In this document: in pieces, positions 50,981 through 60,412 of the stretch | How the letters are laid out: the number at the start of each line of letters is the position of its first letter | Position numbering within the stretch: position 1 is the stretch's first letter | Origin: Brasilonema sennae CENA114 | Lineage (GTDB): Bacteria; Cyanobacteriota; Cyanobacteriia; Cyanobacteriales; Nostocaceae | Length of the DNA stretch: 64,000 nt | Assembly (NCBI RefSeq): GCF_006968745.1 | Contig: NZ_CP030118.1 | Location: 7,590,253 to 7,654,252, forward strand | Direction: 5' to 3' | The notes under the pieces: generated by a model | What the model saw: the letters and a program-made list of their open reading frames with translations, nothing else | Databases searched by the model: none | What the model was told of the DNA's origin: nothing | Program-made: the position numbers and the translations under genes

Positions 50981-52615
50981 ATGGCTCGAAGAATAATCCA
51001 GTTATATATTTTAGCTCTTACTGCACTAATTGCTACGTTCTTTCCCGGAGGTGGAGTTCTCGCAGTAGAAACCTACTCCGAAAAACATGGCATATTGGCT
51101 AACATTGCATTTCAGTACGCAGCGCTAGGAAAATCTCAGCAAGCTGTCAAGATTTTAAACCAAGTTCTGCCTTTGGCACAAGCGAACCCCAATCAGTGCT
51201 TCAAAGCCAACCCCTTAGTGAAAGTGGCTCTTGGCTATATCTTAGTTGGACAGGAAGCTAAGGGGAAGCAACTTCTGGCACAAGCCATCCAGATTGCCGC
51301 CACCCAAACGGCAACAGGCTGTAGCGGTAGCGGAACTTCTCCAGAGGAATCTGTGCTAAACCGAGCAAAGGAATACGCAGAGGCTGGGTACTACGACTTT
51401 GCTCACCAGATCATTACAGCAGTAAACAATCCTGTATTCACTCCTATAGCGCTGGCAGATCTTGCGGGTTATTATGCAAAAGCCTCAGAGGCTCAGCAGG
51501 CAACGAAAGTACTAAACCAAGCGATCGCGATTGCCCAACGCAATAACGATGCCTTTTATAAAAATATAACCCTGATTGCAATTGCTGAACATCTAACTCA
51601 AGCTGGACAAAAGGAACAAGTGCCGCAAGTGCTAGAGCGTGCGCTTGAGGCACAATCAGGCAAAGATGCCCCAATGAAAGTCGATCAGATGCTAAGAATT
51701 GCTAAACAATTTGCACAAGTTGGACAAGTTAGTCAAGCGCTCAAGCTTTTAGATCAATCCTTGCCCTTGATATCAACGCTTCCAGACAAGCCCTTTCCTG
51801 TTGAGAAACCCAGCAAACTGGTTGAAGCAGCAATCCAGTATGGAGCACTGCAGCAGAAAAATAAGGCTCTCGATACTCTAGCCAAAGCCCGAACAGTGGC
51901 GCAGGCAATGGGTGAATCTCAAACCAAAGGTTATGCATTAAATCGGGTAGTTGGAGGTTACGCAGAAATAGGAAACTTTGACCAGGCACAGCAAATAGCC
52001 CAATCAATCAAGAATGTCAATGAGAGGGAACAGGCGTTCCGTGGAATTGCGATCGCCTATGCCAAAGCTGGATACGCTGAGCAAGCGCTTCAACTGGCAA
52101 AATCAATTAGAAACCCCAAAGTCACCTTAACAAACATTGTCAGCCACTATCTAAAGACCGGAAAATGCGACCAAGCGTTTAAGATAGTTCAACAGTGGAA
52201 TCTGAAAATGCTGCCAGAGGTGGCATTAGGTTACCTTGAGGCAGATCAACCTGAACGTGCGCTGGAAATCGCTAAGTCCATCGAATCTCCGCCTTATGCT
52301 GTTGTACAACATAAGGACTGGAGATTAAGCCTGATCGCTGGTGGGTTTGCAAAACAAGGAAAATTTGACCAAGGGCTTCAGGTTGCTCAAGTTATTACAG
52401 ACAAAAGTTACAAAGCTCAAGCCTTGACGGCAATCGCACAAGAATATCTGGTAAGAGAACGAGAGAACAAAGGATTTCTCGGAAACATCTTTTCCGAACT
52501 GAGCAATCGCTTCAATTCTCTATTCGCTTCCTCAAATAAAGACAAAGCCTCTGAAATTCTAGATCAAGCGCTTCAAGTTGCTGAGTCAATGGCACCAAAA
52601 CGTTCGCCACAATGA
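50981..52615 (+). CDS. Exported TPR-like repeat protein
   Basis: A 544-residue protein with a signal peptide ('RIIQLYILALTALIATFFPGGGVLA-VET'). About 12 degenerate 35-residue helical hairpins follow, such as 'ANIAFQYAALGKSQQAVKILNQVLPLAQ', 'AEHLTQAGQKEQVPQVLERALEAQ' and 'IAIAYAKAGYAEQALQLAKSIRNP'. The repeats resemble TPR/Sel1-type solenoids without an enzyme domain. It is probably a periplasmic scaffold. It sits 220 bases after purF and is probably a separate unit. The function is unknown, and similar exported solenoids are expanded in filamentous cyanobacteria. Confidence 0.82.
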   Translation: MARRIIQLYILALTALIATFFPGGGVLAVETYSEKHGILANIAFQYAALGKSQQAVKILNQVLPLAQANPNQCFKANPLVKVALGYILVGQEAKGKQLLAQAIQIAATQTATGCSGSGTSPEESVLNRAKEYAEAGYYDFAHQIITAVNNPVFTPIALADLAGYYAKASEAQQATKVLNQAIAIAQRNNDAFYKNITLIAIAEHLTQAGQKEQVPQVLERALEAQSGKDAPMKVDQMLRIAKQFAQVGQVSQALKLLDQSLPLISTLPDKPFPVEKPSKLVEAAIQYGALQQKNKALDTLAKARTVAQAMGESQTKGYALNRVVGGYAEIGNFDQAQQIAQSIKNVNEREQAFRGIAIAYAKAGYAEQALQLAKSIRNPKVTLTNIVSHYLKTGKCDQAFKIVQQWNLKMLPEVALGYLEADQPERALEIAKSIESPPYAVVQHKDWRLSLIAGGFAKQGKFDQGLQVAQVITDKSYKAQALTAIAQEYLVRERENKGFLGNIFSELSNRFNSLFASSNKDKASEILDQALQVAESMAPKRSPQ

Positions 52616-52735
52616 ATAAGTTCCAACTGCAACTTATCGGGTTCAAAGTTCTTAAGGCAGACACAAACCCTGATTATGCCGTTACCTGTGGGTGTCAATT
52701 TTCAAAACTCACATCATGCACGAAGGAACTGTGAG

Positions 52736-53017
52736 TCATGAGTGTGATAAAAATTCAATTTTTGGTAATAATGGATCAGAAACAATACCCACGCCACTAA
52801 AACCCCAGCGTTTGAGCAAAGGTCCTATTTGAGAGCCAGCAACAGATTCTACAGCAAAGCGGTTTGCCAGTTCCCCAGCATGAGTGTTGAGGTAGCTGAG
52901 GGCATCAAAATTTTCCCGAAACAACAGTAAATAACCATTAGCTTTACGGTCGGAACGAGCGGTAAGATAATCACCGTTAGCTTTCGACCGTACCAGATAA
53001 TAAACTTCAGAAAACAT
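52736..53017 (-). CDS. Conserved hypothetical protein, 93 residues
   Basis: It begins 'MFSEVYYLVRSKANGDYLTARSD' and continues 'GYLLLFRENFDALSYLNTHAGELANRFAVESVAGSQIGPLLKRWGFSGVGIVSDP'. Predicted alpha/beta, with no catalytic motif. The pattern resembles small cyanobacterial proteins I cannot name. It lies 96 bases downstream of the permease gene's stop side and is read in the same direction, so it may follow from a different promoter. No signal peptide. Confidence 0.65.
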   Translation of the reverse strand: MFSEVYYLVRSKANGDYLTARSDRKANGYLLLFRENFDALSYLNTHAGELANRFAVESVAGSQIGPLLKRWGFSGVGIVSDPLLPKIEFLSHS

Positions 53018-53113
53018 AGTTATCAGTCATTAGTCACTAGTCATTAGTCATACCAATAACTAATGACGAAGGACGCTCAATATGAGTGTACCATTCCTTT
53101 GATTTAAAATGAT

Positions 53114-54160
53114 TTAATTGAGATTTTCTAAACGAATGCGAGGATCACTCACCTTCAGTAACAAATCCGCGATCAAATTACCAACACTGAGCAATACAGC
53201 GCTCATAACCAAACTTGCCATCACCAAATATAAATCTTGAGCCTGCACCGCTTGTAAAGTCAATCTTCCTAAACCAGGCCAATTGAAGAAAAATTCTGCA
53301 ATAAATGCACCACCCAATAAACCTGCTAACTCGAAACCTAACAAAGTAATCAAAGGGTTGATTGCATTGCGCAAAGCATGAACATAAACAACGCGGTTTT
53401 CTGGCAATCCTTTGGCACGAGCCGTTTGAATATAATCTTGACGTAGCACATCCAATAATTCACCACGAGTAATACGCTGTAAGCCAGCAAAGCTGGTGAC
53501 ACTCAAAGCAATCGTGGGTAAAATCATGTGCCAGCCAATATCTAGGATTTGACCAAACCAATTGAGTTCATTGTGATTAATGCTAGTCATGTCACCCACT
53601 GGAAAAATGGGTGAGAGGTTTTGGGCTAAAATCAGCAATAATAAAGCGGTGATGAAACTGGGAAACCCTTGTCCTGCATAGCTAATTATCTGCAAAATGC
53701 GGTCAACCAACTGATTTTGTTTCACAGCCGCGACTATACCCAAGGGGATGGCGATCGCCCAGGTTACAATCAAAGAAGCCACTGCCAACAACAAAGTGGC
53801 AGGTACCCGTTCCCACAACAGCGACCCCACTGAGCGCTGGTAAACAAAGCTTGTGCCAAAATCTCCCTGTGTTATGATTCGCCACACCCAAAGTCCAAAT
53901 TGCTCTGGCCAAGATTTATCCAGACCAAACTGTCGTCTAAGTTCCTCAATTCTTTCTGGAGAAATCTTTGGGTTTTGCCGTAGCGTATCTACATAGTCTC
54001 CTGGAGCAAGTTGAATAATGATAAACGACAACGCCGACGCTAAGAACAAAGTCAACAGCGCCTGCAATAGTCGCTTGGTGACATAAATAAAACTTTCGCT
54101 CGTGACTAACCTTAAAAGCCAGTCACGGCTTGCATCCAAGGAAATTCGTGTAGTAGTCAT
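53114..54160 (-). CDS. Peptide/nickel-type ABC transporter permease (OppB/DppB)
   Basis: A 348-residue inner-membrane permease with six predicted helices. The N-terminal 'RLLQALLTLFLASALSFIIIQLAPGDYVDTLRQNPKISPERIEELRRQFGLDK' is the DppB signature. The EAA loop 'RQDYIQTARAKGLPENRVVYVHALRNAINPLIT' contacts the ATPase. It would form a heterodimer with a DppC-like permease, but no partner, ATPase or solute-binding gene lies beside it; cyanobacteria often scatter these. The substrate is unknown. Confidence 0.9.
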   Translation of the reverse strand: MTTTRISLDASRDWLLRLVTSESFIYVTKRLLQALLTLFLASALSFIIIQLAPGDYVDTLRQNPKISPERIEELRRQFGLDKSWPEQFGLWVWRIITQGDFGTSFVYQRSVGSLLWERVPATLLLAVASLIVTWAIAIPLGIVAAVKQNQLVDRILQIISYAGQGFPSFITALLLLILAQNLSPIFPVGDMTSINHNELNWFGQILDIGWHMILPTIALSVTSFAGLQRITRGELLDVLRQDYIQTARAKGLPENRVVYVHALRNAINPLITLLGFELAGLLGGAFIAEFFFNWPGLGRLTLQAVQAQDLYLVMASLVMSAVLLSVGNLIADLLLKVSDPRIRLENLN

Positions 54161-54618
54161 TAGTCAATAGTCAAGAGTCATTAGTCAAGAGGAGCGAGCG
54201 CTTGATGAGGGTTTCCCGACAGAGGCGACTGGCGTTCATTAGTCAAGAGTCAAAAAAATTTTGGAATCTAGACTATTAACTTAGCAGTACATTAAGGCGG
54301 GAGTCATCTGCTCGTTAGAAGGACACAAAAACTTTATCAGTTACCAGTTAACAGTTAGCAGTTATCAGTGTCGTGCCCCCCTTGTTCACTGTTCACCCTA
54401 TGGCTAACGCCACGCCTTACGGCTATCGGGTATGCGCAAAGCCCACGCCTGAGGGCGTAAGCGCAAGCGCACGCTAAGAGCGAACGCGCAGCGTGCGCTT
54501 TGCGCTTACGCCAGATGCCTCTGTCGGGAAACCCTCATCAAGCACTGGACTCACTGTTCACTGTTCACTGTTCACTGTTCACTGTATAGCTCCCAATTGA
54601 GCCTCCTGCCGAATTGTA
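54161..54618. repeat. Repeat-rich intergenic region
   Basis: Contains GTCATTA-type heptamers (54159-54195), GAGGGTTTCCCGACAGAGGC (54207-54226) and its inverted copy (54517-54536), a long REP-like palindrome around 54450-54515 (GCGTAAGCGCAAGCGCACGC versus GCGTGCGCTTTGCGCTTACGC), and about four tandem copies of CACTGTT (54552-54583). It divides the permease and apt promoters. No gene is visible. Confidence 0.75.
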
Positions 54619-55137
54619 CTAGTATTCTACAAGGGTGAGGATGGGCACATCTGGCAGATGTTTTCGTCCTTGTAAATCATGTAGCTCGATGATAAACCCA
54701 AAACCTTCAAGTTTGCAGCCAATTTTTTGGACTAATTTTGCCGTTGCACTTGCTGTTCCACCCGTTGCGAGCAAGTCGTCTATAATCAAAACTCGGCTTC
54801 CTGCGTGCAAAGCGTCTTGGTGGACTTCCAAACAATCAGTACCGTACTCCAGTGCGTACTCTATTGAGTGGACTGCTGCTGGTAATTTACCACGTTTACG
54901 AACAGGAATAAAACCAATTCCTAACTGATAAGCAAGCGGTGCGCCAACAATAAAGCCCCGTGACTCTATTCCCACTATGTATTCTGCCGTCAATCCAGCA
55001 TCTTTTATTTTTTGTACAAACAGGTCAACCGTGTAGCGCAATCCCTCTGGATCGCGCAGCAGCGTAGTAATATCGCGAAATAAAATTCCCGGTTTAGGAA
55101 AATCTGGAATGTCACGAATCAGAGACTTTAAATTCAT
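54619..55137 (-). CDS. apt: Adenine phosphoribosyltransferase
   Basis: A 172-residue enzyme from ATG 55137 (MNLKSLIRDIPDFPKPGI), matching family length; the longer frame to 55182 adds residues outside the family. It salvages adenine to AMP using PRPP. The PRPP-binding motif is 'VLIIDDLLATGGTASATAKL'. The N-terminal 'PDFPKPGILFRDITTLLRDPEGLR' is typical. With purL and purF it completes purine supply in this window, but it is not in their operon. Confidence 0.96.
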   Translation of the reverse strand: MNLKSLIRDIPDFPKPGILFRDITTLLRDPEGLRYTVDLFVQKIKDAGLTAEYIVGIESRGFIVGAPLAYQLGIGFIPVRKRGKLPAAVHSIEYALEYGTDCLEVHQDALHAGSRVLIIDDLLATGGTASATAKLVQKIGCKLEGFGFIIELHDLQGRKHLPDVPILTLVEY

Positions 55138-55511
55138 AAAATAGAGAAAAGTTTTAGTTCCAGCAGTACAAGCTACAACCACTATCGCCCGATTGCAAGC
55201 TCTCGGTTCAACAGGAGGTATATACCGGAAAAATCGTACACTAAAATGTCATAGGCTTGGTATGAGACCTCAAAAAAGTCTATCCATTGACGATTATTGG
55301 AATCTACACCAAGCTAGGGATATAAGGATATAACCAGTGAGCTAAGAGAACTTAAAATTTTTAAACTTTAATGAAAAGCAATGCGGAAACCTTTGTGTCA
55401 AAACAGTAAGTAATGTATGTATAAGGCAAACTTGCCAATAATGCTATCAGTCTGATTTATTGACTGGTAATCTATTTTAAATTAGTTTTACTCAGTTTGT
55501 TGCAACCGTTA
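55138..55511. other. Divergent intergenic region apt / DUF3038 gene
   Basis: These 374 AT-rich bases must contain both promoters. No stable hairpin or gene is obvious; 'aaaatttttaaactttaatga' near 55355 is a candidate AT-rich promoter region. Confidence 0.5.
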
Positions 55512-56150
55512 ATGGTATCTATAATGAATATTTCTGCTAGTATCACACCAATTAACAGTCCAACTCCCCAGTCTGTGCCGATGATTCTGGACTCTTTACC
55601 CCAACCAGTAGTTGAAGGACAAGGATGTCCCCGTAGAGCTAGGTTGCAAATAGATCTTATACTACTGGCAATTGAAGCGCTAGAGCTTGGTGGCTCTGAA
55701 GCTATCTTGGCATTTGCTGAAGAGTTGGATCTTAAAGGAATTGTTAAAAACCGGGTCAATTTATGGCAAATGCGTAGTACCAACCCCATGCGACGAGCAC
55801 ATATCCGCCGTCCTCTGTCTATCATGGAAGCAAAAGCTTTAGTGGTTATTGGTTGCTACATTGCGCGACGCTTAACTGTTGTTATTCGCCAGTTGCTGGC
55901 GATACATCAACAAATGGTTGAAAAACAGCTTCCACTGGAACAGAATTTACGTCTATCTAACTACCTAGAGCGCTTTAGAAGCCACTTTAAGAGCCGAATG
56001 AATTCTCGACGTTCTGGTGTTTTAGCGTTACATTCCGAGGAAAAATTAAATGAGCTAGCTATAACTTTGTTGGAACAATTATTATTTTGTACTGGTACAG
56101 CTGGAATGCAGCGGTTCTGGATTAGTCTTTTTGACGGTGAGGTGGAATGA
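55512..56150 (+). CDS. DUF3038-type protein
   Basis: A 212-residue helical protein. The core 'LQIDLILLAIEALELGGSEAILAFAEELDLKGIVKNRVNLWQMRSTNPMRRAHIRRPLSIMEAKALVVIGCYIARRLT' matches my memory of the cyanobacterial DUF3038 family. No catalytic residues are known. The ATGs at 55512 and 55524 are both plausible starts. Its stop overlaps the start of the next gene by four bases (ATGA), so the two are translationally coupled, as they are in other cyanobacteria. Confidence 0.82.
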   Translation: MVSIMNISASITPINSPTPQSVPMILDSLPQPVVEGQGCPRRARLQIDLILLAIEALELGGSEAILAFAEELDLKGIVKNRVNLWQMRSTNPMRRAHIRRPLSIMEAKALVVIGCYIARRLTVVIRQLLAIHQQMVEKQLPLEQNLRLSNYLERFRSHFKSRMNSRRSGVLALHSEEKLNELAITLLEQLLFCTGTAGMQRFWISLFDGEVE

Positions 56151-57640
56151 ATATTCAACGTAAGTATAGTTTACCGAATTGCACACTACTGCTGGAGGGT
56201 TTAAGTGATGCCTCAAGGGCAGCGCATTTTCAGGAACTGCGGCCAGAATTATCTATATTGGTAAATGCAGAATGCTATATATCTGGCTACACTAGACCAC
56301 TGAGTGGAGGGCGAGAATTTTTTGAAAGTTTGCTTAGGGGAGTCAGTGCATATGCTCAAGAATTTTTGAGTAGTGTGCCACATACCGAAGCGCATAACAC
56401 TGAGTCAGAGTTAGTGCAGTTCCAGAAAATGGGCAATAACCAACATAGATTAATTGTGCATTCTGATGCAGCAGCAGATGGAATAGAGTCTTACTCCAAC
56501 AATGGAAACCAGCGAATACAAGTCGATTTGAACACGGTGCAGTTCTTCGATTTAGTCGAAGCGATAGACCAGTTTTTCGCAGACAGTCAAACTTTACCAG
56601 AATTAACATTACAATTACAACCAGTTGCCAGACGTCATGGCGGTGTCAGTCAAGCTGTGATCAAGCAGGCAGTGCCTGCGAGTGTGGGAGTGACGAGTTT
56701 GGCAGCAGCCGCTGTTGCTTTTACGATGATTCCAGCCCCCGAAGTTCGTGCGCCCCAAGCGAACACACAGCAAATTTTCAATCAAACTACTAATCTCAAT
56801 AGTCCTACAACGGCGTCTGTTACTCCTACACCGACTTCCAATGAACAGATAGCCGCAAATCCTACATTCACGCCCACAACAGCTTCTTCCTCTGTAGTGC
56901 TAAATCCTACTGCAGCAACTCCCACACCAGGTGCACCACCTGTTACCAAGGATTTAGAAGTACTTTTAAATACATCTGGAGAAATCACAGATGCATCTCA
57001 ACTGCGTGTTTTGAACCGTGAATTATATAACAAAATTAATCCAAGTTGGGACAAACGCTCAGGACTAGGTCAGGATTTGGTCTATCGTGTGGGAGTGGGT
57101 GCAGATGGTGCAATTGTTGGATATAAAGCAGTCAATAAGCAAGCAAATGATGCTGTAGAGAAAACTCCTTTAGCAAGCTTACTTAACAATCCGGCAAATC
57201 GCACTTCTGCTACAAATGAAGCGATCGCCCAATATAGAGTGGTGTTTACGACAACAGGTGTGCTACAGGTTAGCCCTTGGCGGGGATACACCAAAACACC
57301 AGATGTTGTTGGTACAAAAATTACAGATCCCAACACAATTAAGGATTTGAACCAAAAGCTTTCTAACACTATCCGCCAAAATTGGAATACTTCTTCCACT
57401 TTTGCAAAAGATTTGAGATATCGGGTAGCAGTTAATAAAGATGGCGTTATTGCTGACTACGAACCACTCAACCAACCAGCCGTTGACTCTTATCGGGCAA
57501 CACCCCTTCCTAAGATGTTTCAAGATGTCTACGGCTCAAACTTGGCTCCTCCAAACAAGAAAGAACCTCTTGCACACTACCAAGTGCTGTTTAAGCCTAA
57601 CGGTAGCCTGGAGGTTCTTCCCTGGCGAGGATATCGGTAG
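56147..57640 (+). CDS. DUF4335-type membrane protein
   Basis: A 497-residue protein. The N-terminal domain starts 'MNIQRKYSLPNCTLLLEGLSD' (about 1-165), the DUF4335 signature. One hydrophobic helix at about 178-196 is followed by a Thr/Pro/Ala-rich linker (200-270) and two tandem repeats of about 110 residues (about 275-385 and 388-497), each ending in 'PWRGY'. The topology suggests a cytoplasmic N-domain and an exported C-part, or the reverse. It is coupled to the DUF3038 gene and convergent with a penicillin-binding protein gene. The function is unknown; a role at the envelope is only suggested by layout. Confidence 0.82.
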   Translation: MNIQRKYSLPNCTLLLEGLSDASRAAHFQELRPELSILVNAECYISGYTRPLSGGREFFESLLRGVSAYAQEFLSSVPHTEAHNTESELVQFQKMGNNQHRLIVHSDAAADGIESYSNNGNQRIQVDLNTVQFFDLVEAIDQFFADSQTLPELTLQLQPVARRHGGVSQAVIKQAVPASVGVTSLAAAAVAFTMIPAPEVRAPQANTQQIFNQTTNLNSPTTASVTPTPTSNEQIAANPTFTPTTASSSVVLNPTAATPTPGAPPVTKDLEVLLNTSGEITDASQLRVLNRELYNKINPSWDKRSGLGQDLVYRVGVGADGAIVGYKAVNKQANDAVEKTPLASLLNNPANRTSATNEAIAQYRVVFTTTGVLQVSPWRGYTKTPDVVGTKITDPNTIKDLNQKLSNTIRQNWNTSSTFAKDLRYRVAVNKDGVIADYEPLNQPAVDSYRATPLPKMFQDVYGSNLAPPNKKEPLAHYQVLFKPNGSLEVLPWRGYR

Positions 57641-57646
57641 ATTGTT

Positions 57647-57691
57647 AGGAGTCAGGCTCCAAAAATTAGTGAATTCTCTGTTCTGACTCCT
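57647..57691. terminator. Shared hairpin between DUF4335 and PBP genes
   Basis: AGGAGTCAG (57647-57655) pairs with CTGACTCCT (57683-57691), followed by 'tttac' on the plus strand. Its position between convergent stops fits a bidirectional terminator, though the loop is long. Confidence 0.5.
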
Positions 57692-57692
57692 T

Positions 57693-59963
57693 TTACTTGG
57701 TAATTTTGCCCATGTATTTTCCCCATAATTCAGCAGCTTGAGCGCTACTGCCAGATGTGGGGGCATTGTTGTCGTTTCCCAACCAAATACCAGTCACCAG
57801 CCGCCGACTAGGAATAAAGCCAATAAACCACAAGTCAACGTTTTTATCTGTTGTACCAGTTTTACCTGCTTCTCCCAGTCCTAGTTGTGCACTGCGACCA
57901 GTACCATTTGTGATTACACCGCGCAGAAGACGAATCATTGTATCGGCAATGTTAGGTTGTAGCACTCGTTTGTTGGCGTCCGGATTTTGGTCATAGGAGT
58001 ACATCACACGGCAAGTTTTCAGATCCTTTGGATCGCGGCAATCACTGCTATCTAGAATCCGGCTAATTGCATGAGGGCGATTCCACACACCCCCATTACC
58101 AATAGCGCCAAATGCACCTGTCATTTCCATGACATTCACGACACTTTGACCTAATACTAAGCCAGGAACTGGATCTAGGTCTGACTTCACCCCTAATCGT
58201 TGCGCCGTTTTCACGATATTATCTAGCCCTACATCTCTGGCAATCCTCAACGCAATTGGATTTTCAGATAATGCTAGCCCTGTAGCGAGATCCAAGCTAC
58301 CTGCGCTTGTACGACATGGTTTGTAAGTAAAGCCTTTCCAACGAAAAGGGGAGCACGAATATGAATTTCCCGGTGAAATGCCTTGCTCAATAGCAGTTGT
58401 GTAAGTAAAGATTTTGAAGGTGGAACCTGGTTGTCTTTTTGCTTGAACCGCACGATTGAACTGGCTTGATTTATAATCCTTGCCTCCAATCATTGCCAGG
58501 ATACTTCCATCGCTGGAATCAAGGGTCAGCATTGCTCCTTGAGAAAAACCAAAAGAGGGCCCTGCGTTGCTAATATGTTTACTCAGTGCTTCTTCTGCTT
58601 GTTTTTGAATTGCTGGATCGAGCCGAGTTTCAATAATAAAATTTCCTTCTGTTGCCAGTTCTTTTCCTAGAATGGTTTCTAGTTCTTGAAAGACATAACT
58701 ATAAAAATAAGGAGCAGTTGTTTTTGCCTGCCGTTCGCAGACTTTAGGGCTGATTTCAATGGGCGATCGCCTAGCTCGGTTATACTCATCTGGTTTAATT
58801 TTGCCTATCTCTAGCATCCGCTTGAGGACTCGATTGCGGTACTCGATGGTTCTGAACTTATTCGGGCTATCTGCTCCACAAAAATTAAATGCGTTGGGAC
58901 CAGGTAAAATTGCCACCAAAGTCGCCGCCTCTGAGAGGGTTAACTCTTTTGCTGACTTGTCAAAGTAATAGCGAGAAGCATCCTCGAAACCGGAGGTATC
59001 TGCTCCTAAGAAAACCCGATTTAAATAAGTAAGTAAGATGAAATCTTTACTGTAATATGTTTCTAGTTTCAGAGCGACAACCGCTTCTCTAAATTTACGA
59101 CCAAGAGAATCTTGCCTGCCAACATAATCGCGGAACAAACTCCTCGCAACTTGTTGGGTGACTGTACTAGCTCCTTGCTGGATATCACCACTCTGGCTAT
59201 TTATGAATACGGCTCGCAAAATTCCTAGCGGATCAACTCCAAAATGCCAATAATAACGGGTATCTTCAGAAGCAACGACTGCGGTGGGTAAGTAAGGACC
59301 AAAGTCCTGCAACCGCTTCATATCTATATGAGAAGTCGTCCGAGGCTCGCGTAACTTGGTGACTCCATCACGAGCGTAAACAACCACTGGTGCTCGCGTT
59401 GCTCCAGGTAAAGGTTTTACAGAAAATTTCAGCGATTCAACGCCAATAACCAGAGCCATGAGGGCGGTGGCTCCACCCACTCCATAAGCTGCCCAAGTTG
59501 CTGCTCTGACATACCAAGGGGGTGGATCAACGTATTGCACTCTGACTGAGGCGGCGAGTTCTGGAGGTCCGAGGGTGAGAACATCGCCGTGACGTAACTC
59601 TAAAGAATTGACGCGACGTTTACCCCGATAAATGCCATTTGTGGAGTTTTCATCTTTAATAACAAAAACAGATTCTCTTTGGGCAGAATCCCGTGAAAGA
59701 GACAGGTGAATTTGGCTGACAACTGGGTTACGGACAACAATATCGCAGGATTTGGAACTGCGACCTAGCATGTAGCGATCGCCCAACAACGGATACACCT
59801 CCGCCTTATCCGCCCCTGAATCCTGCACCAAAAGTTCTGGTACCTTGGCGTTTGGTTTGAGTGCTAGTTTCGAGAAATCGACTCTGGCTTGAATTGTTTG
59901 TACTGCTTGAGTTATTTGACCAAGCAAAGTTTGTGGCTTTTGAGGCGGTTGGGGGGAACTCAT
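57693..59963 (-). CDS. Class A penicillin-binding protein with N-terminal FHA domain
   Basis: A 756-residue bifunctional peptidoglycan synthase. A cytoplasmic FHA domain at about 60-142 ('GDRYMLGRSSKSCDIVVRNPVVSQIHLSLS', 'ENSTNG') reads phosphothreonine. One membrane helix is at 156-175. The glycosyltransferase GT51 domain has E233 in 'ASEDTRYYWHFGVD' and 'QQGASTVTQQVARSLF'. The transpeptidase has S514-T-F-K517, S566-E-N568 and K701-T-G-T704. All active-site residues are present. The FHA fusion implies control by a Ser/Thr kinase and is a layout known among cyanobacterial PBPs. ATG 59963 starts 'MSSPQPPQKPQTLLGQ'. Confidence 0.95.
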   Translation of the reverse strand: MSSPQPPQKPQTLLGQITQAVQTIQARVDFSKLALKPNAKVPELLVQDSGADKAEVYPLLGDRYMLGRSSKSCDIVVRNPVVSQIHLSLSRDSAQRESVFVIKDENSTNGIYRGKRRVNSLELRHGDVLTLGPPELAASVRVQYVDPPPWYVRAATWAAYGVGGATALMALVIGVESLKFSVKPLPGATRAPVVVYARDGVTKLREPRTTSHIDMKRLQDFGPYLPTAVVASEDTRYYWHFGVDPLGILRAVFINSQSGDIQQGASTVTQQVARSLFRDYVGRQDSLGRKFREAVVALKLETYYSKDFILLTYLNRVFLGADTSGFEDASRYYFDKSAKELTLSEAATLVAILPGPNAFNFCGADSPNKFRTIEYRNRVLKRMLEIGKIKPDEYNRARRSPIEISPKVCERQAKTTAPYFYSYVFQELETILGKELATEGNFIIETRLDPAIQKQAEEALSKHISNAGPSFGFSQGAMLTLDSSDGSILAMIGGKDYKSSQFNRAVQAKRQPGSTFKIFTYTTAIEQGISPGNSYSCSPFRWKGFTYKPCRTSAGSLDLATGLALSENPIALRIARDVGLDNIVKTAQRLGVKSDLDPVPGLVLGQSVVNVMEMTGAFGAIGNGGVWNRPHAISRILDSSDCRDPKDLKTCRVMYSYDQNPDANKRVLQPNIADTMIRLLRGVITNGTGRSAQLGLGEAGKTGTTDKNVDLWFIGFIPSRRLVTGIWLGNDNNAPTSGSSAQAAELWGKYMGKITK

Positions 59964-60412
59964 CGGCTATTTACACCACATTTATTGGTAAGGAATCGGG
60001 CGCATTGCAACCTCGATGCTAGTATTCCACCATTGTAATCATAAGCCTACGAAGACGTTGGTGGTATGGAATTGTTCCCGACTCAATTTGACACTTCAAA
60101 AATATATATAAATAATAATTAGACTTATCTTGTTAATTTTGCCACATCATATCTTGTCATGATTTTTCTTATTACTAAGTCAATGCTTGTTTTGTCTACC
60201 TTTACTTTCTTAACATTTTGTGAAGTTGAGACTTCCAATGCGGTATTTTTTCCCTGACTACTTTATGAAAGTAAACAGATAAACCCTACATTGTTAACAT
60301 ATAAGAATTTTAAAAGCAACAATACATATCTTCTTTTAGGATGATTTCTTAAAAGCTCATCTTTTGGTTTAATGAGCGGAAGTACTCCGTTGAGGTGTTG
60401 AGGTGAAGTAAT
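59964..60412. other. Divergent AT-rich intergenic region
   Basis: These 449 bases between the PBP gene and an exported protein gene contain no frame and no clear hairpin. AT content is very high from 60100 to 60320. A GAGGTGAAG ribosome-binding-like stretch ends the region before 60413. Confidence 0.5.
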
